Shown: positions 18,149-27,032, numbered from the stretch's first letter. The stretch: 64,000 bases of DNA from Dermabacteraceae bacterium TAE3-ERU5 (GCA_019218375.1 JAHUUK010000008.1:45030-109029), one strand, 5' to 3'. The notes: a model not told the origin generated them from the letters alone. Translations and numbers: made by a program.

Positions 18149-19624
18149 TTAGGCCTTGGGATAGCTACGCAGGTTACGAAACGCGCCGCTAACGCGGGAG
18201 GGGTCTTTGCTGCCGGGCAGGTGCGGGTATTCAAGCCGCGAGTTCATGTCTAGCCCCGCGAAACCGGCGTCGCGGGCCGCGGCCGCGTTTTCCGGCCCGA
18301 TGCCTCCCGCCAGGAGGGAGATTTCGCGCAGGGACTGCGGGATTAGGTGCCAGTCGTAGGTTTCGCCGCTGCCGGGGCTGGGCGAATCGCACACGAAACG
18401 CGACAGCGCCGGATGCTCGGCGAGCGCCTCGGCGGCGGCTTTCCCTGCCGGGGTTTGCGGGCTGAGCGCGCGCCAGAGCGTCACTTCGGGCAGCAGGCGC
18501 GCCACCTCATCTAGGAAGGCGCGTTCCCCGTCGGCGCTTTCCAGCGGGGCGCGATGCAGCTGCAGGATGGAGGGCGCGGGGGCGGCGGCAGCGGCGCAGG
18601 CCTCGGCATAGGCCGCGTATTCGCGGGCAACCTCTGCCGGGGTTTTCGCGGTGCTTACCAGCACCCAGCGCAGTTCCGGGGCGGCGGCCACGATCTCGGC
18701 CGCACGCTGCGCGGTTACGTAACGCGGCGAACCGGCGGCGGCGATGATTCCGCCGTAGAGCGCGCCGCTGGCTGCGGCCAGCCTGCCGGCATCCGGTTCG
18801 GTGATGCCGCAAACCTTGGTTTCGCCGTAGAGGAGTTCCCGGCAGGCCGCGTCAATGTCGGGCTGCCCCGTGAGCTGGCTGCCGACCAAGAACCCCGATA
18901 CGTGCGGGGCCAGGGCGCGCACGTCACGGTGGCTGCGGATGCCGGATTCCGATAGCAGCACGGTATCTTCCGCCACCCTGCCCGCCAGGGCCAGCGTCCT
19001 GCCCGTATCTATGCTGAGATCGCGCAGGTCACGGTTGTTGATGCCGATGATTTTGGCGCCGTGGGAGAGCGCCCGCGCCATTTCGCTTTCGTCGGAAACC
19101 TCGGTGAGCACGTCTAGCCCCAGGGAGTCCGCGCAGTCCGCTAGGCGGGCGTATTCCTCGTCCGTCAGCACCGACAGCATGAGCAGCGCGGCGTCGGCCC
19201 CCGCGAGCCGGGCCGCGTAAAGCTGCGCCTCGTCCACGATGAAGTCCTTGCACAGCACGGGCAGGTGGGTGCTCGCCGCGACCGTCGCCAGGTGCAGGTA
19301 GCTGCCGCCGAAGAAGTCGGGTTCGCAAAGCACCGAGATACCGGCCGCGTAGCGGGAATACACCGAGGCGATCTGGCCCGGATGGTAGTCCTCGCGAATC
19401 ATGCCGAGGGAGGGCGAGGCCGCCTTGCATTCCATGATGAATCGCGAGCCGCCCCGCTGCCCCGCACCGAGCGAGTGATACAGGCTGCGTGCGGAGCGTG
19501 GCGGGCGCGGGCTGTTTGCCACCAGTTCCCGGATCGCGCTCAGGTGGGTGCGCCGCTGCGCGACTATCTTGCCGAGCACACTTTCGCCGTCGGCCAGCCG
19601 GATCTTGCTAAAGCGCCCGCTCAT
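18149..19624 (-). CDS. trpCF: Fused indole-3-glycerol phosphate synthase and phosphoribosylanthranilate isomerase
   Basis: This has 491 residues from the ATG at 19624, which overlaps the trpD stop by 4 nt; the longer upstream frame is not coding. Residues 1-265 are TrpC, with MECKAASPS, CKDFIVDE and LLSESGI. Residues 268-491 are TrpF, with catalytic cysteine C272 in KVCG, the pattern IYGG-like YGGIIAAAGSPRYV, a catalytic aspartate in FVCDSP and a phosphate site in LLAGGIGPEN. It catalyses two consecutive steps. The domain order is that of enterobacterial TrpC. Many actinobacteria have no trpF and rely on the dual-function HisA homologue PriA, so the TrpF domain is informative. Confidence 0.95.
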   Translation of the reverse strand: MSGRFSKIRLADGESVLGKIVAQRRTHLSAIRELVANSPRPPRSARSLYHSLGAGQRGGSRFIMECKAASPSLGMIREDYHPGQIASVYSRYAAGISVLCEPDFFGGSYLHLATVAASTHLPVLCKDFIVDEAQLYAARLAGADAALLMLSVLTDEEYARLADCADSLGLDVLTEVSDESEMARALSHGAKIIGINNRDLRDLSIDTGRTLALAGRVAEDTVLLSESGIRSHRDVRALAPHVSGFLVGSQLTGQPDIDAACRELLYGETKVCGITEPDAGRLAAASGALYGGIIAAAGSPRYVTAQRAAEIVAAAPELRWVLVSTAKTPAEVAREYAAYAEACAAAAAPAPSILQLHRAPLESADGERAFLDEVARLLPEVTLWRALSPQTPAGKAAAEALAEHPALSRFVCDSPSPGSGETYDWHLIPQSLREISLLAGGIGPENAAAARDAGFAGLDMNSRLEYPHLPGSKDPSRVSGAFRNLRSYPKA

Positions 19625-20688
19625 GCGGCGGCCTCTTGTGCGAGGAGCTGCGCGGAACGGGAGGCGATCTTTTCCAGGTGGGCCGCCCCCTTCCCGGATG
19701 CGACTATTTCGCGGGCTTTCGCTACACCGTCCGCGATGCTGTCGCTGAGCCCGGCCAGGTAGAACACCGCGCCCGCGTTGGCGCATACCGCCGCCGCGTG
19801 GGCTGGCTGTCCGTTACCCGCGAGCAGGGCGCGCAGGTCCCGGGCGTTTGCATCCGCGTCTCCCCCGCGCAGCTGCTCGAGCGGGTAGCGAGACAGGCCG
19901 AGCTCTTCCGGAGTGAGCCGGTAATGTTCGACCTTCCCCTCGCGCAGCTCCCAAACGTCGGTTTCTCCGTGCAGCGCGATTTCGTCCAGCCCCTCCCCAT
20001 GCACCACCAGGGCGCGTTCCCGGCCGATCTGCCGCAGGGCGTTGGCGATCAGTTCGCCTCGGCGCGGATCGGCCACCCCGATCAGCTGCGCCCGCAGCGG
20101 GGCCGGGTTAAGGAGCGGGCCGAGCAGGTTAAACACCGTCGGCACCGCGAGTTCGCGGCGCACCGGCATCACCCGAGCGATGGCCGGGTGGTAGCGCGGG
20201 GCGAACAGGAACGCGAAGCCGGTTTCATCGCAGAGCTGACGCGCGGCCTCGGGCCCCAGGTTCGTGGCGATGCCGAGGCTGTCCAGCACGTCGGCGCTGC
20301 CGGAGCGGGAAGATACGGAACGGTTCCCGTGCTTGAGCATCGGCACACCGGCCGTAGCGGCAACCAGCGCGGCGGCGGTGGAAATGTTGATCGTCCCCGC
20401 GCGATCCCCGCCCGTGCCGCAGGAATCGAAGCCGCTCTCGCCCTCCGGGAAAGCCACCGCCTGCGCAACGAACGCGGCGGCCGCCCCCGATACCAGTTCG
20501 GGGGTTTCTCCCCTGGCGGCGAGCGCGGTCAGCAGGCCCGCCAGCACCGTGCCCGGCAGTTCCCCCTGCGCTATCCCGGTGAACAATGCTCGGGACTGCG
20601 CGGCGGTTAGTTCGCTGCCGCAGATCGCGTCACGGGCTAGGTCTATCGCTTGCTGGGCCGTCTGCTGGGCAGTCTGTTGGGCGCTCAT
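19621..20688 (-). CDS. trpD: Anthranilate phosphoribosyltransferase
   Basis: This has 355 residues from the ATG at 20688, which overlaps the trpG stop by 4 nt. The enzyme transfers phosphoribose from PRPP to anthranilate. The PRPP-binding loop GTGGD is at 91-95, followed by NISTAAALVAA and KHGNRSVSSRSGSADVLDSLG, all diagnostic. The N-terminus has a short Gln/Ala-rich repeat (AQQTAQQTAQQ). It overlaps trpCF by 4 nt downstream, so translation of the whole operon is probably coupled. Confidence 0.96.
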   Translation of the reverse strand: MSAQQTAQQTAQQAIDLARDAICGSELTAAQSRALFTGIAQGELPGTVLAGLLTALAARGETPELVSGAAAAFVAQAVAFPEGESGFDSCGTGGDRAGTINISTAAALVAATAGVPMLKHGNRSVSSRSGSADVLDSLGIATNLGPEAARQLCDETGFAFLFAPRYHPAIARVMPVRRELAVPTVFNLLGPLLNPAPLRAQLIGVADPRRGELIANALRQIGRERALVVHGEGLDEIALHGETDVWELREGKVEHYRLTPEELGLSRYPLEQLRGGDADANARDLRALLAGNGQPAHAAAVCANAGAVFYLAGLSDSIADGVAKAREIVASGKGAAHLEKIASRSAQLLAQEAAA

Positions 20689-21272
20689 GCGGCGCTTCCT
20701 TTCGTCTGGGTGAGGGAATGCACGGCCGCCGCGATCAGCTGCGGGCCGGAGTCGGTCAGGATGGATTCGGGGTGGAACTGCAGCCCCAGCGCCGGGGCGT
20801 CTTTGGCACGAGCGGCCATCACCAGATCGCCGATGCGTGCCAGGCAGTCCATTTCCGCCGGAACGGTGGTGCAACCGAGCGAGTGGTAGCGCGCCACCCG
20901 CAGGCCCGGCAGAGCGGAGAACGCCGGGTCTTGTTTGCCCTGCTTGGTGAGCGTGACCCGGTGAGCCTGGCCGTGTACCGCGCCGACCGGGCCGACGCCT
21001 GCCCCGAGGTGTTCCAGCATGGCCTGGAACCCCAGGCAGATCCCCAGCAAGGGCACCTTTCCCCAGGACTGCGCCAGCACTTCCATCATGTTTCCGGCCT
21101 GGCACGGATGGCCGGGGCCAGGCGATAGGCAGATCAGATCGGCCTCCTGCCCCAGCACTTCCGCAACGGGCACGGTATTGCGCATAACCAGCGTGTCAAA
21201 GCCCAGGGTCTGGAACTCGCTACGCAGGTTGTAGACGAAAGAATCCTGGTTGTCCAAAAGAAGAACCCTCAT
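20685..21272 (-). CDS. trpG: Anthranilate synthase glutamine amidotransferase subunit
   Basis: This has 195 residues. It releases ammonia from glutamine for the TrpE subunit. The nucleophile is C79 in LLGICLGFQ; position 82 is Phe where the triad-GATase signature more often has His. The other triad residues are in LQFHPES. PGPG (51-54) forms the oxyanion region. It overlaps trpE by 4 nt and trpD by 4 nt. A dual use in folate synthesis as PabA is possible, but its place in the operon favours TrpG. Confidence 0.95.
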   Translation of the reverse strand: MRVLLLDNQDSFVYNLRSEFQTLGFDTLVMRNTVPVAEVLGQEADLICLSPGPGHPCQAGNMMEVLAQSWGKVPLLGICLGFQAMLEHLGAGVGPVGAVHGQAHRVTLTKQGKQDPAFSALPGLRVARYHSLGCTTVPAEMDCLARIGDLVMAARAKDAPALGLQFHPESILTDSGPQLIAAAVHSLTQTKGSAA

Positions 21273-22816
21273 CGCACTACCTCCACCGTGCGTCCCTGTG
21301 CCGCGGCGATAGCGCCCAGCACGGCCATTGCTTTATGTACCGTTTCGTCGGCTTCGGCGCGGGGGTCGGAATCCCGCACCACCCCGGCCCCGGCCTGCAC
21401 GTGGGCAACACCGTCGCGCACATAGGCGGAGCGAATCACGATGCAGGTATCCATCTCTCCCCCGCCGGTGAAGTAGCCGACCGCGCCGCCGTAGAAGCCG
21501 CGCCTGCAGCCCTCGGCTGCGCGCAGTAGCGCGGTGGCCGACAGTTTGGGTGCTCCCGTCAGCGTGCCCATGTTCATGCAGGCCCTGTATGCGTCCAATG
21601 CGTCCAGGCCGTCATCGAGTTCGGCTACGACGCGGGAGACCAGGTGCATGACGCGGGAGTAGCGATCCACCCCCAGCAGTTTGTCCACCTTGCGCGTGCC
21701 GGGCTTGGCGATCCGGGCCAGATCGTTTCGTGCCAGGTCCACCAGCATGATGTGTTCCGACAGTTCCTTCGGATCCGTGCGCAGGTCAAGCTCGCGCCGG
21801 GTGTCCAGTTCGTGCAGCACCTCGCCGTTCGCGCCCAGCCCGCGCGGGCGAGTTCCGGCGATGGGGTACATGCTTACCTCTCCCCCGCTCACCGTTACGG
21901 ACGCCTCCGGGCTGGCCCCGAACAGTACCTCGTCCGCCGTGCGCAGCAGGAACATGTAGGGGCTGGGGTTTTGCTGGCGCAGCACGCGGTAGGCCGCCAC
22001 CGGGTCGGGGCACGGCAGGGCGAAGGAACGGGAGGGCACCACCTGGTAGATGTCCCCGGCCGCGATGTGTTCTTGCATTTGCTTTACTCGCGCCATGAAA
22101 TCGCTATCGCTCATGCTGGCGTGGGCGGTAAGTAAATCTTCGGGCGCTTTAACGGGAGCAGTCTCAGCGCCCACCGGGGCTGCCTGGGATTCGGCTAACG
22201 CAGTGGTTACCCGTTCTTCTAGGACCGCCAGTTTCGCTTCGGCCAGTTCCCGGTTTTCTGCCGCCACGCTCAGCTGCGCCGTTTGCGCCACGTGGTCTAT
22301 TTGCACCAGTTCTTCGCCCAGCAGGAAATAGAAATCTTCCGGGGTTGCCGCTCCCCCGGTTACGGTGGGCAGTTTCTCGTAGCTATCTATGAACTCGTAG
22401 GCGAAGGCGCCCGCTAACAGCGGTAGCGCGAGGGAATTTTCCGGGGTGCGCCCTAGCGAAGTCAGGAAGCGCAAAACATCTAACGGGTTAGGTTCGCGTA
22501 GCCGCTCGTTTTCATCGCTGGCGATGCCGCGCGGAAAATCGCAGACTAAGCTATTTTCGATGCTTTCCACGGGGAAAGCCCGGGCAGCCTCCGCACAAAC
22601 CATTTGGCCCAATTTAGTAACGGGGGTTAGTTTTACCTTGGTGCCGCGGCAGGTGATTCTTACACTTGCCGATAGCAGCAACAGTGAACGTTTACTTTCG
22701 CGCGTAGTGGTATCCGCAGACTCCAGTAAAACCGTATCCGGGGTAGTGTTCGCAAGCGCGGCGAATAGGTTTAAAGCGTCGGCAGAGCAACGCAGTTCGC
22801 GCTGGACGATATACAC
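21269..22816 (-). CDS. trpE: Anthranilate synthase component I
   Basis: This has 515 residues from a GTG at 22816, chosen because GAGGAG lies 6 nt upstream; a TTG 39 nt earlier has no such signal. It converts chorismate and ammonia to anthranilate. The N-terminal LLES (30-33) followed by a serine about 10 residues later is the known tryptophan feedback-binding motif. The chorismate-binding core shows MYPIAGTRPRG, ELLMLVDL-type HIMLVDLARNDLARIA, and GGAVGYF. It is the first structural gene of the operon, behind the attenuator. Confidence 0.95.
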   Translation of the reverse strand: MYIVQRELRCSADALNLFAALANTTPDTVLLESADTTTRESKRSLLLLSASVRITCRGTKVKLTPVTKLGQMVCAEAARAFPVESIENSLVCDFPRGIASDENERLREPNPLDVLRFLTSLGRTPENSLALPLLAGAFAYEFIDSYEKLPTVTGGAATPEDFYFLLGEELVQIDHVAQTAQLSVAAENRELAEAKLAVLEERVTTALAESQAAPVGAETAPVKAPEDLLTAHASMSDSDFMARVKQMQEHIAAGDIYQVVPSRSFALPCPDPVAAYRVLRQQNPSPYMFLLRTADEVLFGASPEASVTVSGGEVSMYPIAGTRPRGLGANGEVLHELDTRRELDLRTDPKELSEHIMLVDLARNDLARIAKPGTRKVDKLLGVDRYSRVMHLVSRVVAELDDGLDALDAYRACMNMGTLTGAPKLSATALLRAAEGCRRGFYGGAVGYFTGGGEMDTCIVIRSAYVRDGVAHVQAGAGVVRDSDPRAEADETVHKAMAVLGAIAAAQGRTVEVVR

Positions 22817-22875
22817 AAAAAGCTCCTCGCGGTAAGTATTACTTTTAACGGGCAATCCGCACGGGAGCTTCTTAA

Positions 22876-22902
22876 TGAAAAAGGCTCGCCATGCGGCGAG
22901 CC
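22876..22902 (-). terminator. trp attenuator terminator
   Basis: On the minus strand GGCTCGCC-GCAT-GGCGAGCC forms a perfect 8-bp stem with a 4-nt loop, followed by a run of five T. It lies between the leader peptide and trpE. It would end transcription when tryptophan is plentiful. Confidence 0.92.
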
Positions 22903-22930
22903 CAGAGATACGACAGAACAGGCGGCCCGC

Positions 22931-22972
22931 CTAAGCAGCGAGCCACCACCAGTTAAGGGAAACTGTCGTCAT
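22931..22972 (-). CDS. trpL: trp leader peptide
   Basis: This 13-residue ORF reads MTTVSLNWWWLAA and then a TAG stop. Three consecutive TGG codons at positions 8-10 sense charged tRNA-Trp. It is positioned exactly as attenuator leader peptides are, just before the alternative hairpins and ahead of trpE. The Shine-Dalgarno sequence is weak. Confidence 0.9.
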   Translation of the reverse strand: MTTVSLNWWWLAA

Positions 22973-23053
22973 GCTGCGAGATTAGCGCTTCTTCGGGAAG
23001 AACACAAGCCTGACCTTTACATTCGGTCACAAATACATCTGCCGACAAAGCGG

Positions 23054-23088
23054 AGGCGGCCACCCCGACATGACCGGGGTGGCCGCCT
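23054..23088 (-). terminator. Terminator after lsr2
   Basis: AGGCGGCCACCCCG pairs perfectly with CGGGGTGGCCGCCT over a 7-nt loop. It lies 27 nt after the lsr2 stop and upstream of the trp leader, so it separates the two units. The downstream T tract is poor. Confidence 0.75.
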
Positions 23089-23115
23089 CGCGAACCAGGT
23101 TTAGTTTGGTACGGC

Positions 23116-23439
23116 TCAGTGAGCGTCCAGGTACATCTTGCGTACGTCAGCAGAGATGCGGCCGCGCTCGGACACCGGAATGTTGTTTTCGCGGGCCCAG
23201 CGGCGAATCTCGGAGTTCTGCGAACCGCCGCCGGAGACCGGGCCGGTGCCACGGCGGGCACGGCCACCCACGCGGCGCGCAGCAGCCAGCCACGGAGTCA
23301 GCGCTTCGCGCAGCTTCGCGGCATTATCTTCGTTCAGGTCGATCTCGTAATTAACACCGTCCAGGCCGAAATTAACGGTTTCGGCCGCATCGGTGCCATC
23401 GATATCATCGACTAGAACAACGTGCGTCTTGCGCGCCAT
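23116..23439 (-). CDS. lsr2: Lsr2 nucleoid-associated protein
   Basis: This has 107 residues. Lsr2 binds AT-rich DNA, bridges it and silences foreign genes. The N-terminal oligomerisation domain begins MARKTHVVLVDDIDG. The C-terminal DNA-binding domain has the RR-W-A signature and the AT-hook-like RGR (VSERGRISADVRKMY). AAGGAG precedes the ATG at good distance, and a TATAGT -10 element lies about 36 nt upstream. It sits next to lysS as in mycobacteria, but clpC, its usual other neighbour, is about 10 kb away. Confidence 0.97.
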   Translation of the reverse strand: MARKTHVVLVDDIDGTDAAETVNFGLDGVNYEIDLNEDNAAKLREALTPWLAAARRVGGRARRGTGPVSGGGSQNSEIRRWARENNIPVSERGRISADVRKMYLDAH

Positions 23440-23474
23440 GAGCGATTCTCCTTTTTCTGGTGGCGAAGTACGAC

Positions 23475-23480
23475 ACTATA
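23475..23480 (-). promoter_or_regulatory. lsr2 promoter, -10 element
   Basis: TATAGT on the minus strand lies 36 nt before the lsr2 start. With AAGGAG between them this gives a normal leadered transcript. No -35 box is at ideal spacing; a TTGCGG is 20 nt away. Confidence 0.5.
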
Positions 23481-23533
23481 CTGTCGGACTAATTGAGTTT
23501 CCGCAACCCCATAAGAAACCGTAATAGATCTTT

Positions 23534-23701
23534 TTAAGAACTTTTGGAGTTTCTTTCTTGGTACTCATTTTCGACCCGCGCATCTTCTTCGCGCTGTTTC
23601 CTATCCGCGGAGAGCAGAGCGCGCATAGTAAACCAAAACAGCAGGCCAACGCCAAGCGAGGGAACTAGCGCTCCGAGCTCGAACCAAAAACCGCTTCCCA
23701 T
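23534..23701 (-). CDS. Small membrane protein between lysS and lsr2
   Basis: This is a 55-residue ORF from the ATG at 23701, 5 nt after the lysS stop. Residues 5-29 form one membrane helix (FWFELGALVPSLGVGLLFWFTMRAL). The rest is highly charged and helical (ADRKQREEDARVENEYQER), probably facing the cytoplasm. In M. tuberculosis a very small ORF, Rv3599c, lies at this spot, so a short gene between lysS and lsr2 is a recurring feature. Function is unknown. The ribosome-binding site is weak; translation may be coupled to lysS. Confidence 0.7.
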   Translation of the reverse strand: MGSGFWFELGALVPSLGVGLLFWFTMRALLSADRKQREEDARVENEYQERNSKSS

Positions 23702-23706
23702 AGCGT

Positions 23707-25254
23707 TTAGTTTTCGCTTTCGGAGGAATCCGACTGGGCGGGCTTAACTAGCGGGAACAAAATGGTTTCGCGAATACCGTAACCGGTAAGCGCCATCAAA
23801 AGTCGATCCAGGCCCATTCCCATACCGCCGGTCGGAGGCATGGCGAATTCCATGGCGGTCAGGAAGTCTTCGTCCAGACGCATCGCTTCGTCATCGCCCG
23901 CCGCGGCCAGGCGTGCCTGCGTCTCAAAACGCTCACGCTGCACGACCGGGTCCACCAGCTCGGAGTAGCCGGTGGCAAGCTCAAAGCCGCGCACGTACAG
24001 GTCCCACTTCTCCACCACGCCCGGCTTCTCGCGGTGCGCACGCACCAACGGGGAGGTTTCCACCGGGAAGTCGCAGACGAAGGTCGGCGCGTAGAGGGAA
24101 TCGCCGAGGCGGTGCTCGAACAGTTCCTCCACCAGCTTGCCGTGACCGTACTTGGGGTGGTCCAGGTCAAGCTCGAGCGAACGCGCGATAGCGCGCAGTT
24201 CCTCAACGCTCGTTTCCGGAGTGATCTCCTGACCGAGCGATTCCGAAAGGGATTCGTACATGGAAAGCCACTGCCACTCACCCGAAAGGTCGTATTCGCT
24301 ACCGTCGTTGAGGGTGACCACCTGGCTACCGCAGGCCGCTTCCGCCGCCTCCTGCACCAGGGAACGGGTCAGTTCCGCGATCGAATGGTAATCACCGTAA
24401 GCCTGGTAGGCCTCCAGCATCGCGAACTCGGGCGAATGCGTGGAGTCGGCGCCCTCGTTACGGAAGTTGCGGTTGATCTCGAACACGCGCTCGGCACCGC
24501 CGACGGCGGCGCGCTTGAGGAACAGTTCCGGGGCGATGCGCAGGAACAGCTCCAGATCGAAAGCGTTCATGTGCGTGGTGAAGGGGCGGGCCGCAGCACC
24601 GGAGGGGATGGTCTGCAGCATCGGAGTTTCGATCTCCATGAAGTCGCGGCGATGGAACGAATCGCGCAGGCTGCGCACCACTGCCGGGCGCATGCGCGCC
24701 ATCTGACGCGCTTCCGGCCGCACGATCAGATCCACGTAGCGCTGACGCACCCGCGCCTCTTCGCTGGGCTGCGCGTGCAGCACCGGGAGCGGCCGGATGG
24801 CCTTGGCGGCCATGCGCCATTCCTTAGCGAAAACGCTCAGTTCGCCGCGGCGGGAGGTGCCGATGGTGCCGGCCACGAACAGGTGATCGCCCAGGTCAAC
24901 GTCGGCCTTGAACGCCGCTAGGCGCTCTTCGCCGACCTCCGCCAGGCTCAGCATTACCTGCAGCCGGTTACCTTCGCCGTCCTGGAGGGTTGCAAAGCAA
25001 AGTTTGCCGGTGTTGCGCTGGAACACCACGCGCCCCGCCACGCCCAGTTCCCGGCCGGTGTCCTCACCGGCGGGCAGGGTGCCGTCGGCCAGCTGCGGAT
25101 CGTATTCCGCGCGCACGGCCGCGATGGTGGTGGTTACCGGTACCGCGACCGGGTATGCCTCCTCCCCGCGGGCCAGCAGGCGTTCCCGCTTGGCCTTGCG
25201 GACGGCAATCTGATCGGACGTATTAAGGTTGGGGGCGTTTTCGGCAGAACTCAT
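23707..25254 (-). CDS. lysS: Lysyl-tRNA synthetase, class II
   Basis: This has 515 residues from the ATG at 25254; the frame continues upstream but overlaps panC. The N-terminal anticodon-binding OB-fold runs to about 170 ([29 protein letters not shown]). The catalytic domain has the class II motifs: motif 1 around [17 protein letters not shown], motif 2 around [24 protein letters not shown], and motif 3 [15 protein letters not shown]. It begins 13 nt after the panC stop and is followed by the small membrane protein gene. Confidence 0.95.
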   Translation of the reverse strand: MSSAENAPNLNTSDQIAVRKAKRERLLARGEEAYPVAVPVTTTIAAVRAEYDPQLADGTLPAGEDTGRELGVAGRVVFQRNTGKLCFATLQDGEGNRLQVMLSLAEVGEERLAAFKADVDLGDHLFVAGTIGTSRRGELSVFAKEWRMAAKAIRPLPVLHAQPSEEARVRQRYVDLIVRPEARQMARMRPAVVRSLRDSFHRRDFMEIETPMLQTIPSGAAARPFTTHMNAFDLELFLRIAPELFLKRAAVGGAERVFEINRNFRNEGADSTHSPEFAMLEAYQAYGDYHSIAELTRSLVQEAAEAACGSQVVTLNDGSEYDLSGEWQWLSMYESLSESLGQEITPETSVEELRAIARSLELDLDHPKYGHGKLVEELFEHRLGDSLYAPTFVCDFPVETSPLVRAHREKPGVVEKWDLYVRGFELATGYSELVDPVVQRERFETQARLAAAGDDEAMRLDEDFLTAMEFAMPPTGGMGMGLDRLLMALTGYGIRETILFPLVKPAQSDSSESEN

Positions 25255-25267
25255 GCGGCTAATTCTC

Positions 25268-26101
25268 TCACTCTCCGGCACGCAAATGCACAATAGTGTT
25301 ATCCAAAAGTCGCGTGCCTCCCACGCGCGCGGCAATCATCACCAAAGCCTCGCCACTAAAGGACTCATCAATCTGCGCAAAGGTGCGATGATCCAGCACC
25401 GCCGTGTAGTCCCAGTCCAGGTCAGCACGGTTATCCGCAACCGCGCGCAGCACCGCAGCGGTATTCGGGGCGGCGGCTTCCGCAGCCCTCACTAGGCGGC
25501 TCAAAGCGAGCGCCGCTTTTCTTTCTTCGGCGCTCAGGTAAATATTGCGGCTGGAAAGCGCCAAACCATCGTCAGCGCGCGCAATCGGAACGGCTTCCAG
25601 GGTGAGAGGCAAATTAAGGTCTTCCACCAGCGAGCGAATAATAAATAGCTGTTGGGCATCCTTTTGCCCGAAAATAGCCACGTCCGGCGCGGTAAGCGTG
25701 AAGAGTTTGGTCACCACCGTGGCCACCCCGTCGAAATGACCGGGGCGAATCGCGCCCTCGAACAGCGTGGCGATCTCACCGCAGGTGACGCTGACGCGCG
25801 GCGGCAGCACCGGGTACATGTCGGCCACCTCCGGTGCGAACACCAAATCAGCGGCTCCCGCCAAAGTTGCCAGATCCGCCTCCAGATCGCGCGGGTAGCG
25901 CTCGAAGTCTTCTCCGGGGCCGAACTGGAGCGGGTTCACGAAGATAGAGACGATCACGTGATCCGCGATTTCCCGGGCGCGGCGCACCAGCGTCATGTGG
26001 CCGTCATGCAGCGCCCCCATCGTCGGCACCAGCGCCACCTTCCCGGTCAGTTCGGCGCGCGCGGCACGCAACTCGTCGGGCGTGGTAACAACCTTGGTCA
26101 T
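25268..26101 (-). CDS. panC: Pantothenate synthetase
   Basis: This has 277 residues from the ATG at 26101, which has AAGGAAAC upstream. It joins pantoate and beta-alanine using ATP, the last step of vitamin B5 synthesis. The ATP-binding motif [13 protein letters not shown] (HxGH-like), the segment [30 protein letters not shown] and a KMSKS-like ALSSRNIYL are all present. It lies between the DUF2520 gene and lysS. panD, which supplies beta-alanine, is about 25 kb away. Confidence 0.96.
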   Translation of the reverse strand: MTKVVTTPDELRAARAELTGKVALVPTMGALHDGHMTLVRRAREIADHVIVSIFVNPLQFGPGEDFERYPRDLEADLATLAGAADLVFAPEVADMYPVLPPRVSVTCGEIATLFEGAIRPGHFDGVATVVTKLFTLTAPDVAIFGQKDAQQLFIIRSLVEDLNLPLTLEAVPIARADDGLALSSRNIYLSAEERKAALALSRLVRAAEAAAPNTAAVLRAVADNRADLDWDYTAVLDHRTFAQIDESFSGEALVMIAARVGGTRLLDNTIVHLRAGE

Positions 26102-26147
26102 TTCAGTTTCCTTACACACGTGGACAATGAAAAATAACGGGCTTCTC

Positions 26148-27032
26148 TTAGTTGGTTTCCAGCGCCGACAGCAGGGCCGCGCGCTGTTCGGCGCTGATTG
26201 CACCCGCCGCGTAGGCTGCCTCGGTGGTGGCGCGCGAAAGATCGCGATAGGTGCGTTGCACATCGGGAGCGACTTCTCCCAGGCACTCCAGGTGGCTGGC
26301 TACCGTGCCCGCATCGCCGCGCGCCACCGGCCCCGTGAGCGCGCCTATTCCCCGCCCCAGGGATTCCTGCAGAGCGGCGCTGAGAAGCGGCGTTAGGAAA
26401 CGGCCCGGTTCGTCGATGCCGATGCTACGCAGGGTTTCCCGAGACTGTTCCACCAGCGTGACCAGGTGGTTTGCCCCGTGCGCGAGGGCGGCGTGATAGA
26501 GCGGGCGGTCCGCCTCCGCAATCGTGAACGGCTCCCCGCCGATCTCTACCGCGAGCGCCTGCGCTATCGGCAGGAACGCGGCGCGCGCGGTGACGGCGAA
26601 CGGGCAGCCCTGCAGGCGCGGCAGGTCGATGCTGGTGCCGGTGAACGTCATGGCGGGGTGCAGCGCTATCGCGATCGCCCCCGCTTTCTCGGCGGGCGCA
26701 AGCACCTGGGTGCCGTAGCGGCCCGAGGTGTGCAGCACTATCTGCCCGCCCGGAATCAACCCGGCCTCCGCCGCACCGCTCACCAACGGGCCAAGCTGAT
26801 CGTCCGGCACCGCGAGCAGCACCACCTCGCTGCGTTCCCAGATGGCGGGGGCGTCCAGCAGCGGCACGCCCTGGAGCAGCAGTTCGGCGCGTTCCCGGGA
26901 CGCCTCGGAAACGGCGTAGGCCCCGGTAATCGCGTGTCCCTGTGCACGCAGGGCGGAGCCGAGAACGGCCCCGACCCTGCCCGCACCGATAATGCCAATC
27001 CCCATGCGGGAGGCCGGATGCACTGTAGTCAC
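26148..27032 (-). CDS. Rossmann-fold DUF2520 dehydrogenase-like protein
   Basis: This has 294 residues starting at a GTG that overlaps the previous stop (GTGA). The N-terminal NAD(P)-binding motif is GIIGAGRVGAVLG. A C-terminal all-helical DUF2520 domain contains LYHAALAHGANHLVTL. The same arrangement, DUF2520 then panC, occurs in M. tuberculosis (Rv3603c, Rv3602c). A role as an alternative ketopantoate reductase fits the neighbour and the fold but is only inferred. Confidence 0.8.
   Translation of the reverse strand: MTTVHPASRMGIGIIGAGRVGAVLGSALRAQGHAITGAYAVSEASRERAELLLQGVPLLDAPAIWERSEVVLLAVPDDQLGPLVSGAAEAGLIPGGQIVLHTSGRYGTQVLAPAEKAGAIAIALHPAMTFTGTSIDLPRLQGCPFAVTARAAFLPIAQALAVEIGGEPFTIAEADRPLYHAALAHGANHLVTLVEQSRETLRSIGIDEPGRFLTPLLSAALQESLGRGIGALTGPVARGDAGTVASHLECLGEVAPDVQRTYRDLSRATTEAAYAAGAISAEQRAALLSALETN

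Larger units (their letters stand above)
22876..22972 (-). promoter_or_regulatory. trp operon attenuator
   Basis: Three alternative pairings can be drawn on the minus-strand RNA. Region 1, over the Trp codons (GGUGGC, around 22942-22950), can pair with GCCGCC just after the leader stop (22921-22926). Region 2, GGCGGGCC (22924-22931), can pair over 8 bp with one G-U to the left arm of the terminator, GGCUCGCC, forming an antiterminator. Regions 3 and 4 form the terminator. Ribosome stalling at the tandem Trp codons would block region 1 and favour the antiterminator. Confidence 0.88.

Noticed and set aside
23544..23747. Plus-strand ORF of 67 codons
   Set aside because: It is antisense to the small membrane protein gene, which has a better start, location and protein pattern.
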